Assembly (NCBI RefSeq): GCF_000731315.1
Contig: NZ_HG938353.1
Span: 4,030,001-4,094,000, forward strand
Source: Neorhizobium galegae bv. orientalis str. HAMBI 540
GTDB lineage: Bacteria; Pseudomonadota; Alphaproteobacteria; Rhizobiales; Rhizobiaceae
Length of the DNA: 64,000 nt
Direction of reading: 5' to 3'
In this document: positions 1 to 10,377 of the stretch, piece after piece
Numbering within the stretch: position 1 is the first letter of the stretch
Layout of the letters: every line of letters begins with the position of its first letter
The notes under the pieces: generated by a model
What the model saw: only the letters and a program-made list of their open reading frames with translations
Told to the model about the DNA's origin: nothing
The model's database searches: none
Position numbers and translations under genes: made by a program

Positions 1-484
1 GAATGGTCGTCTTGCGACGCGCACTCCATGGCTTTCACCTCTTCCACCCTCCCCGCACGTTACGGTTTTGATGAAAGCGCCGGCTCCCGCCTGCCCGCGA
101 ACGTCTCGCGCAACACTCCGGCGACGGAAGCGAGGGGATTGTAGGCATGGGTTTGAAGGGCGGGGAAACTAAAACCGAAAAAATATGCCGTGCCGTGTAA
201 GCCTCCTCTGCCTGCCGGGCATCTCCCATCAGGTTGGGGCGATCGCATATGGAATGTGCGGCAGCGCGGCATTCTTAACCCTCCCCCTTGTGGGGAGGGT
301 GGCCGGCAGGCGGGAGGGTTTTGATGCTGGATGAAGTCCCCTCCCCAGCCCCTCCCCACAAGGGGGAGGGGCTCCACGCGCCGCCCCATACCTTCATATG
401 TAATCGCCCTGCCCTTGAGGGAGAGACGCCCGGCAAGGCAGCGGCGAATGAACTCGCCTCGACATCGAAGGACGTATGGCTGGC
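1..484. other. Gene-poor stretch downstream of thiC
   Basis: No recognisable gene was found in this stretch. Several short frames are open but none has protein-like composition or a convincing ribosome binding site, and the frame open from the left edge stops near position 140 without resembling a known C-terminus. The only structured element is the palindromic repeat at 279-371. No clear rho-independent terminator for thiC was seen. Confidence 0.6.
279..371. repeat. Palindromic intergenic repeat (rhizobial type)
   Basis: Two arms of about 21-23 bases, at 279-299 and 349-371, are reverse complements of each other, with cores CCCTCCCCCTTGTGGGGAGG and CCTCCCCACAAGGGGGAGGG. Each arm is itself partly palindromic. 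The arms flank about 49 bases containing GGCCGGCAGGCGGGAGGG. GC-rich dispersed palindromes of this style are common in Rhizobiaceae genomes. The repeat lies downstream of thiC and could act as a transcript-end hairpin. The GGCCGGCAGG word recurs in the repeat inside cobN. Confidence 0.8.
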
Positions 485-2299
<1,815 letters not shown>

Positions 2300-2410
2300 T
2301 CAAGGCTCCAAGGTTTGACGTTTGGAGACCCAGTTCCAGAGTTGGAATGATGGAAGAACACGTTGGAATCCGAAGGACGGTTTCCCGTCCTCGCTGCCGC
2401 AGCGCTCGCA

Positions 2411-2521
2411 CCGTCCCTACGCCAGTATGAACTGGATCAGGTTCAACGGGTCACTGCGCCTCGGGCGGCCAAAGCCGGTCCGACCAGCAGTATCTCAGCC
2501 CCTTGGCGGGACTCCCCTGGT
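2411..2521 (-). promoter_or_regulatory. TPP riboswitch (THI element) upstream of thiC
   Basis: Read on the minus strand, this leader contains the two diagnostic TPP aptamer blocks: GGGGCTGAGATACTGC (the CUGAGA box) and ACCTGATCCAGTTCATACTGG, closed by GGGGAGTCCCGCC and GGCGTAGGGACGG. Spacing and order fit the thi-box. It sits between the promoter region and the thiC start at 2296 and is the expected off-switch for thiC in response to thiamine pyrophosphate. Confidence 0.95.
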
Positions 2522-2707
2522 GAATGAGGCCATCAGAAACCTGCCGGTCGCGCATGTCAAGCCGGTCCCTGCCTGCGTCGATAGGTCGAGTTTTAACGAA
2601 TCCCGCAGCTCCAAATTGATGACGTTTATTACCGGAATCTTATGCTATCTTGCGCGATAACGTCCCTAGCGATGAGCGCAGAATTCGAACGATCGGGAGA
2701 TGTCGAG

Positions 2708-2959
2708 ATGAACGAGACCATTCGCGGATTGCTGACACGGGTGGGCGGCCTTCCGGTCGCCGTGACGGAGCTGGAAGATGCTGCCGATCTCTATGCAGCC
2801 GGGCTTTCCTCCTTCGCATCGGTGCAGCTGATGTTGGGCCTGGAAGAGGCCTTTGACATCGAATTCCCGGATAGCCTTTTGAACCGCAAGTCCTTCGCCA
2901 GCATTGCGGCGATCGAGCACACGGTTTCTCACATCTTGAAAGCCTCCGAGGCCGCCTGA
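2708..2959 (+). CDS. Small acyl carrier protein of the aminoacyl-carrier cluster
   Basis: This 83-residue stand-alone carrier protein is of the phosphopantetheine-binding family. Helix II begins at AAGLSSFASVQLM, where the second Ser (residue 35) occupies the attachment position. The Asp that normally precedes this serine (DSL) is Ser here, a known variation among non-fatty-acid carriers. I chose the ATG at 2708 because a GGGAGA ribosome binding site lies just upstream and the family start pattern fits; an ATG at 2642 would add 22 unconvincing residues. The stop is one base from the next gene, a dehydrogenase, and the amino acid:carrier-protein ligase is two genes on. This strongly suggests the protein carries an aminoacyl thioester rather than a fatty acyl chain. 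Confidence 0.88.
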   Translation: MNETIRGLLTRVGGLPVAVTELEDAADLYAAGLSSFASVQLMLGLEEAFDIEFPDSLLNRKSFASIAAIEHTVSHILKASEAA

Positions 2960-2960
2960 G

Positions 2961-4142
2961 ATGAACCTTCCCGTCTTTGCCGCCGATATGAGCCTCAGCG
3001 CCCGCGCTCACCGCGTGGCGGCCGTGGCGGCTGAATTCGCCGAACGCGTCGACCATGACGGCCGCTTCCCCCGCGAGGCGGTCGATGCAATGAAGGCCGA
3101 ACGCCTCATCGGCATCCAGATCCCGGTAGCATTCGGCGGCGAGGGCGCTTCCATCACCGAGATCGCCGAGGTCTGCTCCATCCTGGGACAGTCCTGTGCC
3201 TCGAGCGCCATGGTTTTCGCCATGCACCAGATCAAGGTTTCGAGCCTCGTGGTGCACGGGGGCGACAGCGCCTGGCACATGGATTTCATGCGCGAGCTCG
3301 CCGGCCGCCAGCTTCTCGTCGCCTCCGCGACGACCGAAGGTGGCATCGGCGGCAATATGCGCAACTCGATCTGCGCGATCGAGGTCGACGGCGACGTCTG
3401 CCGGCTGACCAAGGACGCAACGGTGATTTCCTACGGCGCCCACGCCGATGTCATCATGATCACCTCGCGCTCGAACGAGAAGGCCGCCCCGACCGACCAG
3501 GTCATGACCGTCTTCAAACAGGGCCAATATACCCTGCAGAAGACCGTCGACTGGGATACGCTTGGCATGCGCGGCACCTGCTCCGACGGCTTCCTCTTCA
3601 ATGGCGAAGCACCTTCGGTCCAGATTTTCCCGAAACCGTTCGCCGAAATCGCGGCGCAGTCGATGCTCGCCACCTCGCATCTCCTCTGGAGCGCTGTCTG
3701 GTACGGCATTGCCGCTGATGCGGTACTACGCGCCCAGGCTTTCGTGCGCGCCGCGGCCCGCAAGTCCAATGGCACCCAGCCGCCCGGCGCGCTGAGGCTC
3801 GCCGAAGCGTCGAACCTGCTGCAGCTCCTCAAGGGCAATATCCTGTCGGGCCTCAAGACCTACGCGGATGCGAAGCTCGATCCCGACAAACTGTCGTCCA
3901 TGGCCTTTTCGATCGCCATGAACAATATCAAGCTCGCCTCTTCCGAGACGATCCTGACCATCATCAACCAGGCGATGATCATCTGCGGCATCATGGGCTA
4001 CAAGAACGGCACGCCCTACAGTCTCGGCCGGCATCTTCGCGACGCGCATTCCGCCCAGCTGATGATTTCCAACGACCGCATTCTCGGCAATACGTCGACC
4101 ATGCTGCTCGTTCAGAAACCGGACACCAGCCTGCTCGGCTGA
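2961..4142 (+). CDS. Acyl-CoA dehydrogenase-like flavoprotein
   Basis: This 393-residue protein has the acyl-CoA dehydrogenase fold: an N-terminal helical domain (about residues 5-110), a beta-barrel middle domain with ATTEGGIGG and LGMRGTCSDGF, and a C-terminal helical domain with the RDAHSAQLMISNDRI block. In classical enzymes this last block carries the IYEGT glutamate base; here the region reads ISNDR, so the standard base is absent. In this cluster the likely substrate is an aminoacyl group on the neighbouring carrier protein, not acyl-CoA. The reaction (desaturation or oxygenation) is not determined by the sequence. It is transcribed with the carrier protein gene, one base downstream of it. 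Confidence 0.87.
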   Translation: MNLPVFAADMSLSARAHRVAAVAAEFAERVDHDGRFPREAVDAMKAERLIGIQIPVAFGGEGASITEIAEVCSILGQSCASSAMVFAMHQIKVSSLVVHGGDSAWHMDFMRELAGRQLLVASATTEGGIGGNMRNSICAIEVDGDVCRLTKDATVISYGAHADVIMITSRSNEKAAPTDQVMTVFKQGQYTLQKTVDWDTLGMRGTCSDGFLFNGEAPSVQIFPKPFAEIAAQSMLATSHLLWSAVWYGIAADAVLRAQAFVRAAARKSNGTQPPGALRLAEASNLLQLLKGNILSGLKTYADAKLDPDKLSSMAFSIAMNNIKLASSETILTIINQAMIICGIMGYKNGTPYSLGRHLRDAHSAQLMISNDRILGNTSTMLLVQKPDTSLLG

Positions 4143-4188
4143 CGCCCCATCACTTCAGATGTAATTATTTAAAGAATGAGGTGAATCC

Positions 4189-5100
4189 ATGGATCTGCAA
4201 GTTTCCTTTCTCGACCGCCTGTTTGATGCAGGCCTGCTGATCGAGACCGGCGTCGACGGACTGTATGGCCGCAGCGGCCAGTTCGAAGACGTCATTGCCG
4301 CCTTCGAACGGCTGATCGACAAGGTCGGCGGTGCCGACGGTGCGGAGGCGATGCGCTTCCCGCCGGGCATGAACCGTGCCTTCTTCGAGACCAGCGGCTA
4401 TATGAAGAGCTTTCCGCAGCTCGCCGGCACGGTGCACTCGTTCTGCGGCAACGAGCTCGACCACATGAGCCTGCTGAAATGCATGGAAGTTGGCGACGAG
4501 GACTGGACCAAGGGCCAGGAAGCGACCGACATCGTGCTGACGCCGGCTGCCTGCTATCCGCTCTACCCGACCGTTGCACGCCGGGGCAACCTGCCCGCCG
4601 GCGGCGGTCTTTTCGACCTGCAGAGCTACTGTTTCCGCCACGAACCCTCCAAGGATCCGGCCCGCCAGCAGCTTTTCCGGATGCGGGAATATGTCTGCAT
4701 GGGTACCGAACAACACGTGACCGATTTCCGCCAACTGTGGATGGACCGGGGCGTCGAGATGATGAAGTCTGTCGGCCTTGACGTTACCATCGACATCGCC
4801 AACGACCCTTTCTTCGGCCGCGCCGGCAAGATGCTGGTCAACAACCAGCGCGACCAGAACCTGAAATTCGAGCTGCTGATCCCCATCACCTCCGTCGCCC
4901 AGCCGACCGCCTGCATGAGCTTCAACTATCATCAGGACAGTTTCGGCCTGAAATGGGGCCTCAACCTGGAAGACGGCAGCGTCGCGCATACGGCCTGCGT
5001 CGGTTTCGGCCTGGAACGGATCGCGCTTGCGCTTTTCCACACCCACGGTCTGGACGTGAAAGAGTGGCCGGAACACGTCCGTGCCACGCTCTGGGGCTGA
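4189..5100 (+). CDS. Amino acid:[carrier protein] ligase (class II aaRS-like)
   Basis: This 303-residue protein resembles the catalytic domain of atypical seryl-tRNA synthetases but lacks the N-terminal tRNA-binding coiled-coil arm. It contains the motif-2-like stretch [19 protein letters not shown] and the motif-3-like stretch [16 protein letters not shown]. Three probable zinc ligands, Cys122, Glu167 and Cys270, have the same mutual spacing that I remember for the Bradyrhizobium enzyme Bll0957 (Cys131/Glu176/Cys279), which activates glycine and transfers it to a carrier protein instead of tRNA. The expected role is ATP-dependent loading of glycine or alanine on the phosphopantetheine of the carrier protein encoded at 2708. 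It lies 46 bases after the dehydrogenase, with a GAATGAGGTG ribosome binding site. The amino acid specificity is inferred. Confidence 0.93.
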   Translation: MDLQVSFLDRLFDAGLLIETGVDGLYGRSGQFEDVIAAFERLIDKVGGADGAEAMRFPPGMNRAFFETSGYMKSFPQLAGTVHSFCGNELDHMSLLKCMEVGDEDWTKGQEATDIVLTPAACYPLYPTVARRGNLPAGGGLFDLQSYCFRHEPSKDPARQQLFRMREYVCMGTEQHVTDFRQLWMDRGVEMMKSVGLDVTIDIANDPFFGRAGKMLVNNQRDQNLKFELLIPITSVAQPTACMSFNYHQDSFGLKWGLNLEDGSVAHTACVGFGLERIALALFHTHGLDVKEWPEHVRATLWG

Positions 5101-5104
5101 TCCC

Positions 5105-6088
5105 ATGACGGCGGTGTTTCCCGCGCTCGATCCGGGCAACTACACGACGCATGCGCTGCATTCAGCCGAGCGCATGTGGCCGGAGACGAATTGTTACGTC
5201 GATCTGTGGATCGAAGTGCTTTCGGCGCAGGGCCTGCCGCCGGAAGCGATGCTTGGTTTCACCCTGACCCAGGATTTCGAAGGCGACCAGTTCACCTTCT
5301 TCAAGGTGCCGCTGGAGGATCTCGAAACCCTGTTCGGCATTCGCGTGACCGAACTGGCGATCTTCGACCGGCCGGAACGGCATGTCGCAGAGCAGATCCA
5401 CCGCGGCCGGCTGACGCTGCTCGAGCTCGACAGCTTTTATCTGCCCGATACGCGGGGCGTCGCCTATCGCCAGGAGCACGGGAAAACGACGGTGGCGATC
5501 AACCGGCTCGACCTCGAAAGCCGCGGGCTCGACTATTTCCACAATGGCGGCTTCTTCACCCTTTCCGGCGAAGATTTCGATGGCCTGTTCCAGTTGAACG
5601 CGGCCCCGGACGCGCTGCCCTTCCTGCCTTATACGGAATTCGCCAAGTTCCCCGCGGCCTATCCGGATGCGAGGGAAATTCGCGAGACCGCATGGAAACT
5701 GCTCAGGCATCATTTTGCCCGGCGGCCGGAGGACAATCCGATCCGTGCCTTTGCGAAAGTTTTCCCGAAGCAGGTCGAGCAGATTGCCGACAGGGATTTT
5801 GGCTTCTTCCACAAATATGCGTTCAACACGCTCCGCCAGCTCGGCGCCAATTTCGAGCTTCTGGCGAGCCATCTCGCATGGCTGAACCCCAACGCATTCG
5901 CTCAGTCAGAACAGCAGGCGCTGAAGATTTCGGAAGTGGCAAAATCCACCCAGTTCCAACTTGCCCGCGCGCTTACCCGCAAGAAGTTCGAGCCGCTCGC
6001 AACGGCGCTCGATCCGGCCGCTGATGCCTGGGATCTGCTGATGCGCGACCTGGCCTCGACGCTGACCCAGACCCGCGAGGCCGCGTGA
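5105..6088 (+). CDS. DUF1839 family protein
   Basis: This 327-residue soluble protein has no transmembrane segment or signal peptide. It matches the DUF1839 family, which is known mainly as a companion of carrier-protein ligase genes. Recognisable blocks are PETNCYVDLWIEVLSAQGL near the N-terminus, DFEGDQFTFFKVP, and YFHNGGFFTLSGEDFDGLF in the middle. The ATG at 5105 follows the ligase stop by four bases. Its coupling to the ligase suggests that it acts on the aminoacyl-carrier or helps transfer the aminoacyl group, but no biochemical function is known to me. It overlaps the next gene by four bases (GTGA). Confidence 0.85.
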   Translation: MTAVFPALDPGNYTTHALHSAERMWPETNCYVDLWIEVLSAQGLPPEAMLGFTLTQDFEGDQFTFFKVPLEDLETLFGIRVTELAIFDRPERHVAEQIHRGRLTLLELDSFYLPDTRGVAYRQEHGKTTVAINRLDLESRGLDYFHNGGFFTLSGEDFDGLFQLNAAPDALPFLPYTEFAKFPAAYPDAREIRETAWKLLRHHFARRPEDNPIRAFAKVFPKQVEQIADRDFGFFHKYAFNTLRQLGANFELLASHLAWLNPNAFAQSEQQALKISEVAKSTQFQLARALTRKKFEPLATALDPAADAWDLLMRDLASTLTQTREAA

Positions 6089-8568
6089 GCCTTCTTATCC
6101 CGATCGGATCAAAGACCAGCCTTCTTGCCGAAGGCTGGTCTTTGACGTTGACGGAGCCAGGCGCCTACACCCTGTCGGCCGACCTTCCTTCGGATCTGGA
6201 ATACCTGCCGGCCATGGTGCCCGGCACGGTCGCCGCCGCCCTGGAAGCCGCAGGCCGCTTCGACCGTAACAATCCCGAACCGCTGATCGACAGGGATGCC
6301 TGGTATCGCCGCTCGCTTGCCGGCGAAACGCCGGGACCGGCAATCCTGCGGTTTGCGGGCCTCGCGACGGTGGCCGAAGTGTATCTCGACGAGACACTGA
6401 TCCTGTCCTCGGCCAGCATGTTCGAAAGCCACGACGTTGCGGTCGAGTTGACCGGCACGGAAACACTGTCGATCTGCTTTCGGGCCTTGAGACCGCATCT
6501 GGGCAGGACCGGACCTCGCGCCCGCTGGCGACCGCGGCTGATGAACCAGCAGGGGCTTCGGCTGATCCGTACCACCGCGCTGGGCTTCATGCCCGGTTGG
6601 AGCCCGGAAATTCATGCGGTGGGGCCTTGGCGGCCGGTTTCGGTGACGCGTGCCAACGATAGCCGCTTGGCTTCGCCCCCCTCGTCCGGTCCCACAGGCC
6701 ACCTTCTCCCCGCGGGAGAGAAGAGGGAGTTTGCGGTTTCGGCGACGCTCGATGGAAGCGGAACAGGCATTTTGAATGTCGGCTTTGCTTTCGACGGACC
6801 GCCCCGGGATTTCCGGCTTGTCTGCAACGGCACCGAGGCGCGCTTCACGAACGACGGCGGACGATATTCGGCCGAGCTTTGTCTGCCGGAGATAAAACCC
6901 TGGTGGCCGCATACCCACGGCGAGCCGGCACTGCATGACGTGACACTCAAGGTCGAGGACAAGGAATTCCCGATCGTTCGCACCGGCTTTCGAAGCCTGA
7001 CGGTCGATCGCGGCACCGATGGCGATGACTTCGCCGTCGTCGTCAACGGTCAGAAAATATTCTGCCGCGGTGCCGTCTGGACTTCCGCCGACATCGCAAA
7101 GCTGCCTGGCGACCGCGCGAGCTACGAATCCTGGTTGAGGCTCGCGAAAGAAGCGGGCATGAACATGATCCGCATTCCGGGCATCGCGACCTATGAAAGC
7201 CCGGAATTCTTCACGCTATGCGACGAACTCGGCCTGCTGGTCTGGCAGGACCTGATGTTCGCCAATTTCGACTATCCCGCCGGCGATCCGGACTTCATGA
7301 TTCACGTGAAAACCGAGGTCGAGCAGTTCCTGACGGCGACACAAGCCTCGCCGTCGCTCGCGGTCCTTTGCGGCGGCAGCGAGATCTATCAGCAGGGCGC
7401 AATGCTCGGCCTGCCGGAACGCATCTGGAAAGGCCCGCTCTGCGAAGAGATCCTCGGCACCTTGGCAGCCAAGTGCCGGCCGGACCTTCCCTATGTGGCG
7501 AATTCCCCTTCAGGCGGCGCATTGCCTTTTTATCCGAATGCGGGTGTCGCCCATTATTACGGTGTCGGGGCCTACAAACGGCCGATCGACGATGCACGGC
7601 GGGCAAACGTCCGTTTCGCAGCCGAGTGCCTGGCTTTCTCCAACCTCTCCGCGTCGGAAACCCTCGCCGGCGGCAAGGCCGGGATCCCGCGCGACATCGG
7701 AGCAGACTGGGATTTCGAAGACGTGCGCGACCATTATCTGGGCACGCTCTACGGTGTCGATCCCCTGGCGCTGAGAGCGCAGCAGCCGGAACGCTATCTC
7801 GCCCTTTCCCGTGCCGTGACCGGCGAAGTGATGGAGGCGGCTTTCGCCGAATGGCGGCGGCCTGGCTCGACCTGCAACGGCGCGCTCGCCTTCACTTTCC
7901 AGGATGTCATGCCCGGCCCCGGTTGGGGCGTCGTTGGCGTCGACGGCAGGCCGAAACCAGCCTGGTTTGCGCTGAAGCGCGCCTTCCGGCCGATCCAGGT
8001 CGTGTTTGCCGACGAGGGCACCAATGGGCTGGATATTCACCTTATCAATGAAACGCCGACCGATCTGCCGGTCGTTCTCGAGATCGCCTGCCTTCGGGAC
8101 GGCAGGATGCCGGTCGTATCGGGTCGCCGCGATCTGACACTTAAAGCCGGAAGCAGCGAGAGCGTTGCTTCGACCGACCTGTTCGGTGCCTTCTTCGACG
8201 CGAACTACGCCTATCGTTTTGGCCCGCCTTCCCACAATGTGACGGTGGCGCGCATCCGGCATGAGGAAACCGGCGAGATCCTCTCGGAAGCTTTCCATTT
8301 TCCGCTCGGGCGTGCCAATGCTTTTCATGATGCCGAGATCACGGCGTCGGTGACCGGGGACGAGGGAGAATTCTGGCTGGAGATTTCGACCGACGTCTTC
8401 GCGCAGACGGTCAGCATCGAATGCGACAATTACCGCGCGGCGGACAATGGATTCCATCTGGCGCCGGGCGCAATCAGGCGTATCGGCCTTGCCGCGCTTT
8501 CCAAAACCACCGAACGACCCGCTGGCATGATCCGATCACTCGGCGGCGACCGATCCGTCCACTTTTGA
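6085..8568 (+). CDS. GH2 family (beta-mannosidase-like) glycoside hydrolase
   Basis: This 827-residue protein has the glycoside hydrolase family 2 layout: an N-terminal jelly-roll sugar-binding domain (about 1-190), an immunoglobulin-like domain (about 215-320), and a TIM barrel (about 320-640) followed by beta domains. The acid/base glutamate is probably Glu433 in CGGSEIYQQ (the NNE position) and the nucleophile Glu514 in FAAECLAFSN, so both catalytic residues look intact. There is no signal peptide, so it is probably cytoplasmic. The GTG start overlaps the DUF1839 stop. Residues 198-215 are encoded by a piece of a dispersed repeat, placed in a domain linker. Its position in an aminoacyl-carrier operon implies a glycosylated intermediate or product; the sugar is unknown. 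Confidence 0.85.
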   Translation: MSLLIPIGSKTSLLAEGWSLTLTEPGAYTLSADLPSDLEYLPAMVPGTVAAALEAAGRFDRNNPEPLIDRDAWYRRSLAGETPGPAILRFAGLATVAEVYLDETLILSSASMFESHDVAVELTGTETLSICFRALRPHLGRTGPRARWRPRLMNQQGLRLIRTTALGFMPGWSPEIHAVGPWRPVSVTRANDSRLASPPSSGPTGHLLPAGEKREFAVSATLDGSGTGILNVGFAFDGPPRDFRLVCNGTEARFTNDGGRYSAELCLPEIKPWWPHTHGEPALHDVTLKVEDKEFPIVRTGFRSLTVDRGTDGDDFAVVVNGQKIFCRGAVWTSADIAKLPGDRASYESWLRLAKEAGMNMIRIPGIATYESPEFFTLCDELGLLVWQDLMFANFDYPAGDPDFMIHVKTEVEQFLTATQASPSLAVLCGGSEIYQQGAMLGLPERIWKGPLCEEILGTLAAKCRPDLPYVANSPSGGALPFYPNAGVAHYYGVGAYKRPIDDARRANVRFAAECLAFSNLSASETLAGGKAGIPRDIGADWDFEDVRDHYLGTLYGVDPLALRAQQPERYLALSRAVTGEVMEAAFAEWRRPGSTCNGALAFTFQDVMPGPGWGVVGVDGRPKPAWFALKRAFRPIQVVFADEGTNGLDIHLINETPTDLPVVLEIACLRDGRMPVVSGRRDLTLKAGSSESVASTDLFGAFFDANYAYRFGPPSHNVTVARIRHEETGEILSEAFHFPLGRANAFHDAEITASVTGDEGEFWLEISTDVFAQTVSIECDNYRAADNGFHLAPGAIRRIGLAALSKTTERPAGMIRSLGGDRSVHF
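6676..6729. repeat. Dispersed repeat fragment inserted in frame in the GH2 gene
   Basis: The 54-base stretch is pyrimidine/purine biased and contains GGCCACCTTCTCCCCGCGGG with an internal near-palindrome CTTCTCCCCGCGGGAGAGAAG. Repeats with the same wording (GGCCACCTTCTCCCC) are frequent between genes in rhizobia. Here it encodes about 18 residues (PPSSGPTGHLLPAGEKRE) between the first and second domains of the glycosidase, without stops or frameshift. It looks like one arm only; no second arm is visible nearby. Confidence 0.6.
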
Positions 8569-10377
8569 ATAGACGTCTTCTTCCAGAGGAAACCGGAAAG
8601 CCATTTCCCTCAATGCCTCGAGATAGACCTTGCGGGCATGCTCGGGCGTCAGGTTGTGATCGGCATCCGGAATGATTTTCGGCGATACGTTTGGAAAGCG
8701 AGCCAAGCCCGCCCCGTCATGGCCGAAATAGAAATCGTACTGTTCGAGACCGAGATCGTTCTCGCTGTAAATCAACGAGACGGGCATGCCACGCTGGTGG
8801 AGGGTGCGGAAAGCACCGTAGATCGCCCGCCCCTCCGGCAGGAATCCGCGGAAAGCGTGAAAGACCCTGCCTTTGGCCCGGTTGCCGAGACTTTTGGCGA
8901 TATTGCGGACGGCAGCGACGGTATTGACCTCGCCCCTCAGGATGCGTTTGAAGGTATCGGCCCGCAAGGCCCGCTTGCGGTAGTCCCGAAGACTGCGCGC
9001 GCCATTGACGATCATGTCCTCGACGGAGCGGCCGGGGCGCCAGCGGAAAACCGCCGGATTGACCGAGACATTGCCGGCGATGCGTGGTTCGACCAGTGAT
9101 GCCTGGAAGCCGAGAAAGGCACCGCTGCAGCGGCCGGCGGCGACGACCGGTGTCATGTTGCAGGCTTCGAGGAAATCGATCGCTTCCGAGACGTCGGCAT
9201 TCTGGTCCGAATGATAGAGAACCTGGTCCAGCCGACCAGGCACCGGCGGACTGTCACCGACATTGGCCGTGTCGAAACGCAAGGACGGAATGCCGGAACG
9301 AGCAAGCGCGCGAGCAAGCGCTACCGTCGAACGGCCCCAGCCGGCATGCCGGTCATAGGCCGATGTCAGGAAAAGCACCGTTGCGCCCGCGCGATCGTGC
9401 AATGGTTCGCAGAGAACCCCGAAAAGGCGGCTGTTGAGGCCGAAGCGTGCCGGCGTTTCGGTGAAGCCGTCGCCAGCGAGAGGGGCCGCCGACACTGGCG
9501 GGCGTGGTGGCGCGGAAGCAGCCGGTCCGGACGGTAATGCGGCGATCCAGTTCGTCAGATTATCGGCAACTGTCAGCGGTAATTTGACGATCACCGGGTT
9601 TGAGACGAGCTTGTCGTAACCTTCGAAAGCCTGTTCATCGACATCCGCGCCAAGCGCGCGCAGCCGAACGGCAAACTCCTTGTCGGAGGGCCGATCGGCC
9701 CGGCCGATGACCAGCACGCGTGGCGCAGGCGGCCGGTCGACCTTTAACAGATTGACGTTGCGAACCTCGTCGGCGATCTCACCGGGCATGGTGAGCGACG
9801 CGATAGAGACGCCGATTTCACTATGCTGTGCTTCGGTAAGGCCCAGATTTTCGTCGACCACCCTGGACCAGACCGCGAGCTCGCGGATATGCAGACGGCC
9901 GGAAACGACCGGCGCCATATAAACGATGGCGTCCAGCGCCTCGATCTCCTCGGCGGCCCTGGTGGCGACGAGCGCCCCCAGCCCCTGCGAGATGACGGCG
10001 ATGCGCTCGCAGCCGGAAAGCTCCTTGAGATGCGCGGCAGCGGAAACGAGACTGTCGGACCAGACGGAAAGCCCGCCTTTGAAATCGATATCGTCAAGCG
10101 CATCGCCGGTGCCGGGATAATCGAACCGCAGGCTGGCAATGCCGCGATCGGCGAGCTTTTCGGAAATGATGCGCCAGAATTTGCGCGTGCACATTTCCTC
10201 CAGCCCCCAGGGACTGGCGAATAGTACGGCAGTGCTTGACGGCCGGGTACCGTTCGACGGCGGCGTGAAAAGCCCGACCGTGCCATTGAAGGTCAACGGT
10301 TCGGAAGCCGAGCGTGGTAGCAGCGGCGATATCTCCCCGGCGGACGGGGATTTATTTCGGGCGTGCATCATAGCCAT
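8536..10377 (-). CDS. Tandem alpha/beta hydrolase protein
   Basis: This 613-residue protein contains two alpha/beta hydrolase domains in series (about 40-300 and 330-613), joined by an Ala/Pro-rich linker. Domain 1 has a nucleophile elbow reading AVISQGLGAL: Ser130 is present but the first Gly of GxSxG is Val. Domain 2 reads GRCSGAF, placing Cys417 at the nucleophile position, with a late DADHN histidine. The start at 10377 (MAMMHARNK) is the most likely; the frame stays open further upstream but the extra sequence is low-complexity and unlike protein. Its 3' end overlaps the convergent GH2 gene by 33 bases. A role in releasing or transferring an acyl group in the adjacent carrier-protein pathway is plausible but inferred. 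Confidence 0.78.
   Translation of the reverse strand: MAMMHARNKSPSAGEISPLLPRSASEPLTFNGTVGLFTPPSNGTRPSSTAVLFASPWGLEEMCTRKFWRIISEKLADRGIASLRFDYPGTGDALDDIDFKGGLSVWSDSLVSAAAHLKELSGCERIAVISQGLGALVATRAAEEIEALDAIVYMAPVVSGRLHIRELAVWSRVVDENLGLTEAQHSEIGVSIASLTMPGEIADEVRNVNLLKVDRPPAPRVLVIGRADRPSDKEFAVRLRALGADVDEQAFEGYDKLVSNPVIVKLPLTVADNLTNWIAALPSGPAASAPPRPPVSAAPLAGDGFTETPARFGLNSRLFGVLCEPLHDRAGATVLFLTSAYDRHAGWGRSTVALARALARSGIPSLRFDTANVGDSPPVPGRLDQVLYHSDQNADVSEAIDFLEACNMTPVVAAGRCSGAFLGFQASLVEPRIAGNVSVNPAVFRWRPGRSVEDMIVNGARSLRDYRKRALRADTFKRILRGEVNTVAAVRNIAKSLGNRAKGRVFHAFRGFLPEGRAIYGAFRTLHQRGMPVSLIYSENDLGLEQYDFYFGHDGAGLARFPNVSPKIIPDADHNLTPEHARKVYLEALREMAFRFPLEEDVYSKVDGSVAAE

Noticed and set aside
2708..2959. 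Fatty acid synthesis AcpP
   Set aside because: It lacks the DSLD motif and fab neighbours, and is coupled to an amino acid:carrier-protein ligase, so it is a specialised carrier.
4189..5100. Seryl-tRNA synthetase
   Set aside because: The N-terminal tRNA-binding coiled coil is missing and the zinc-type active site is that of carrier-protein ligases; the carrier is encoded nearby.
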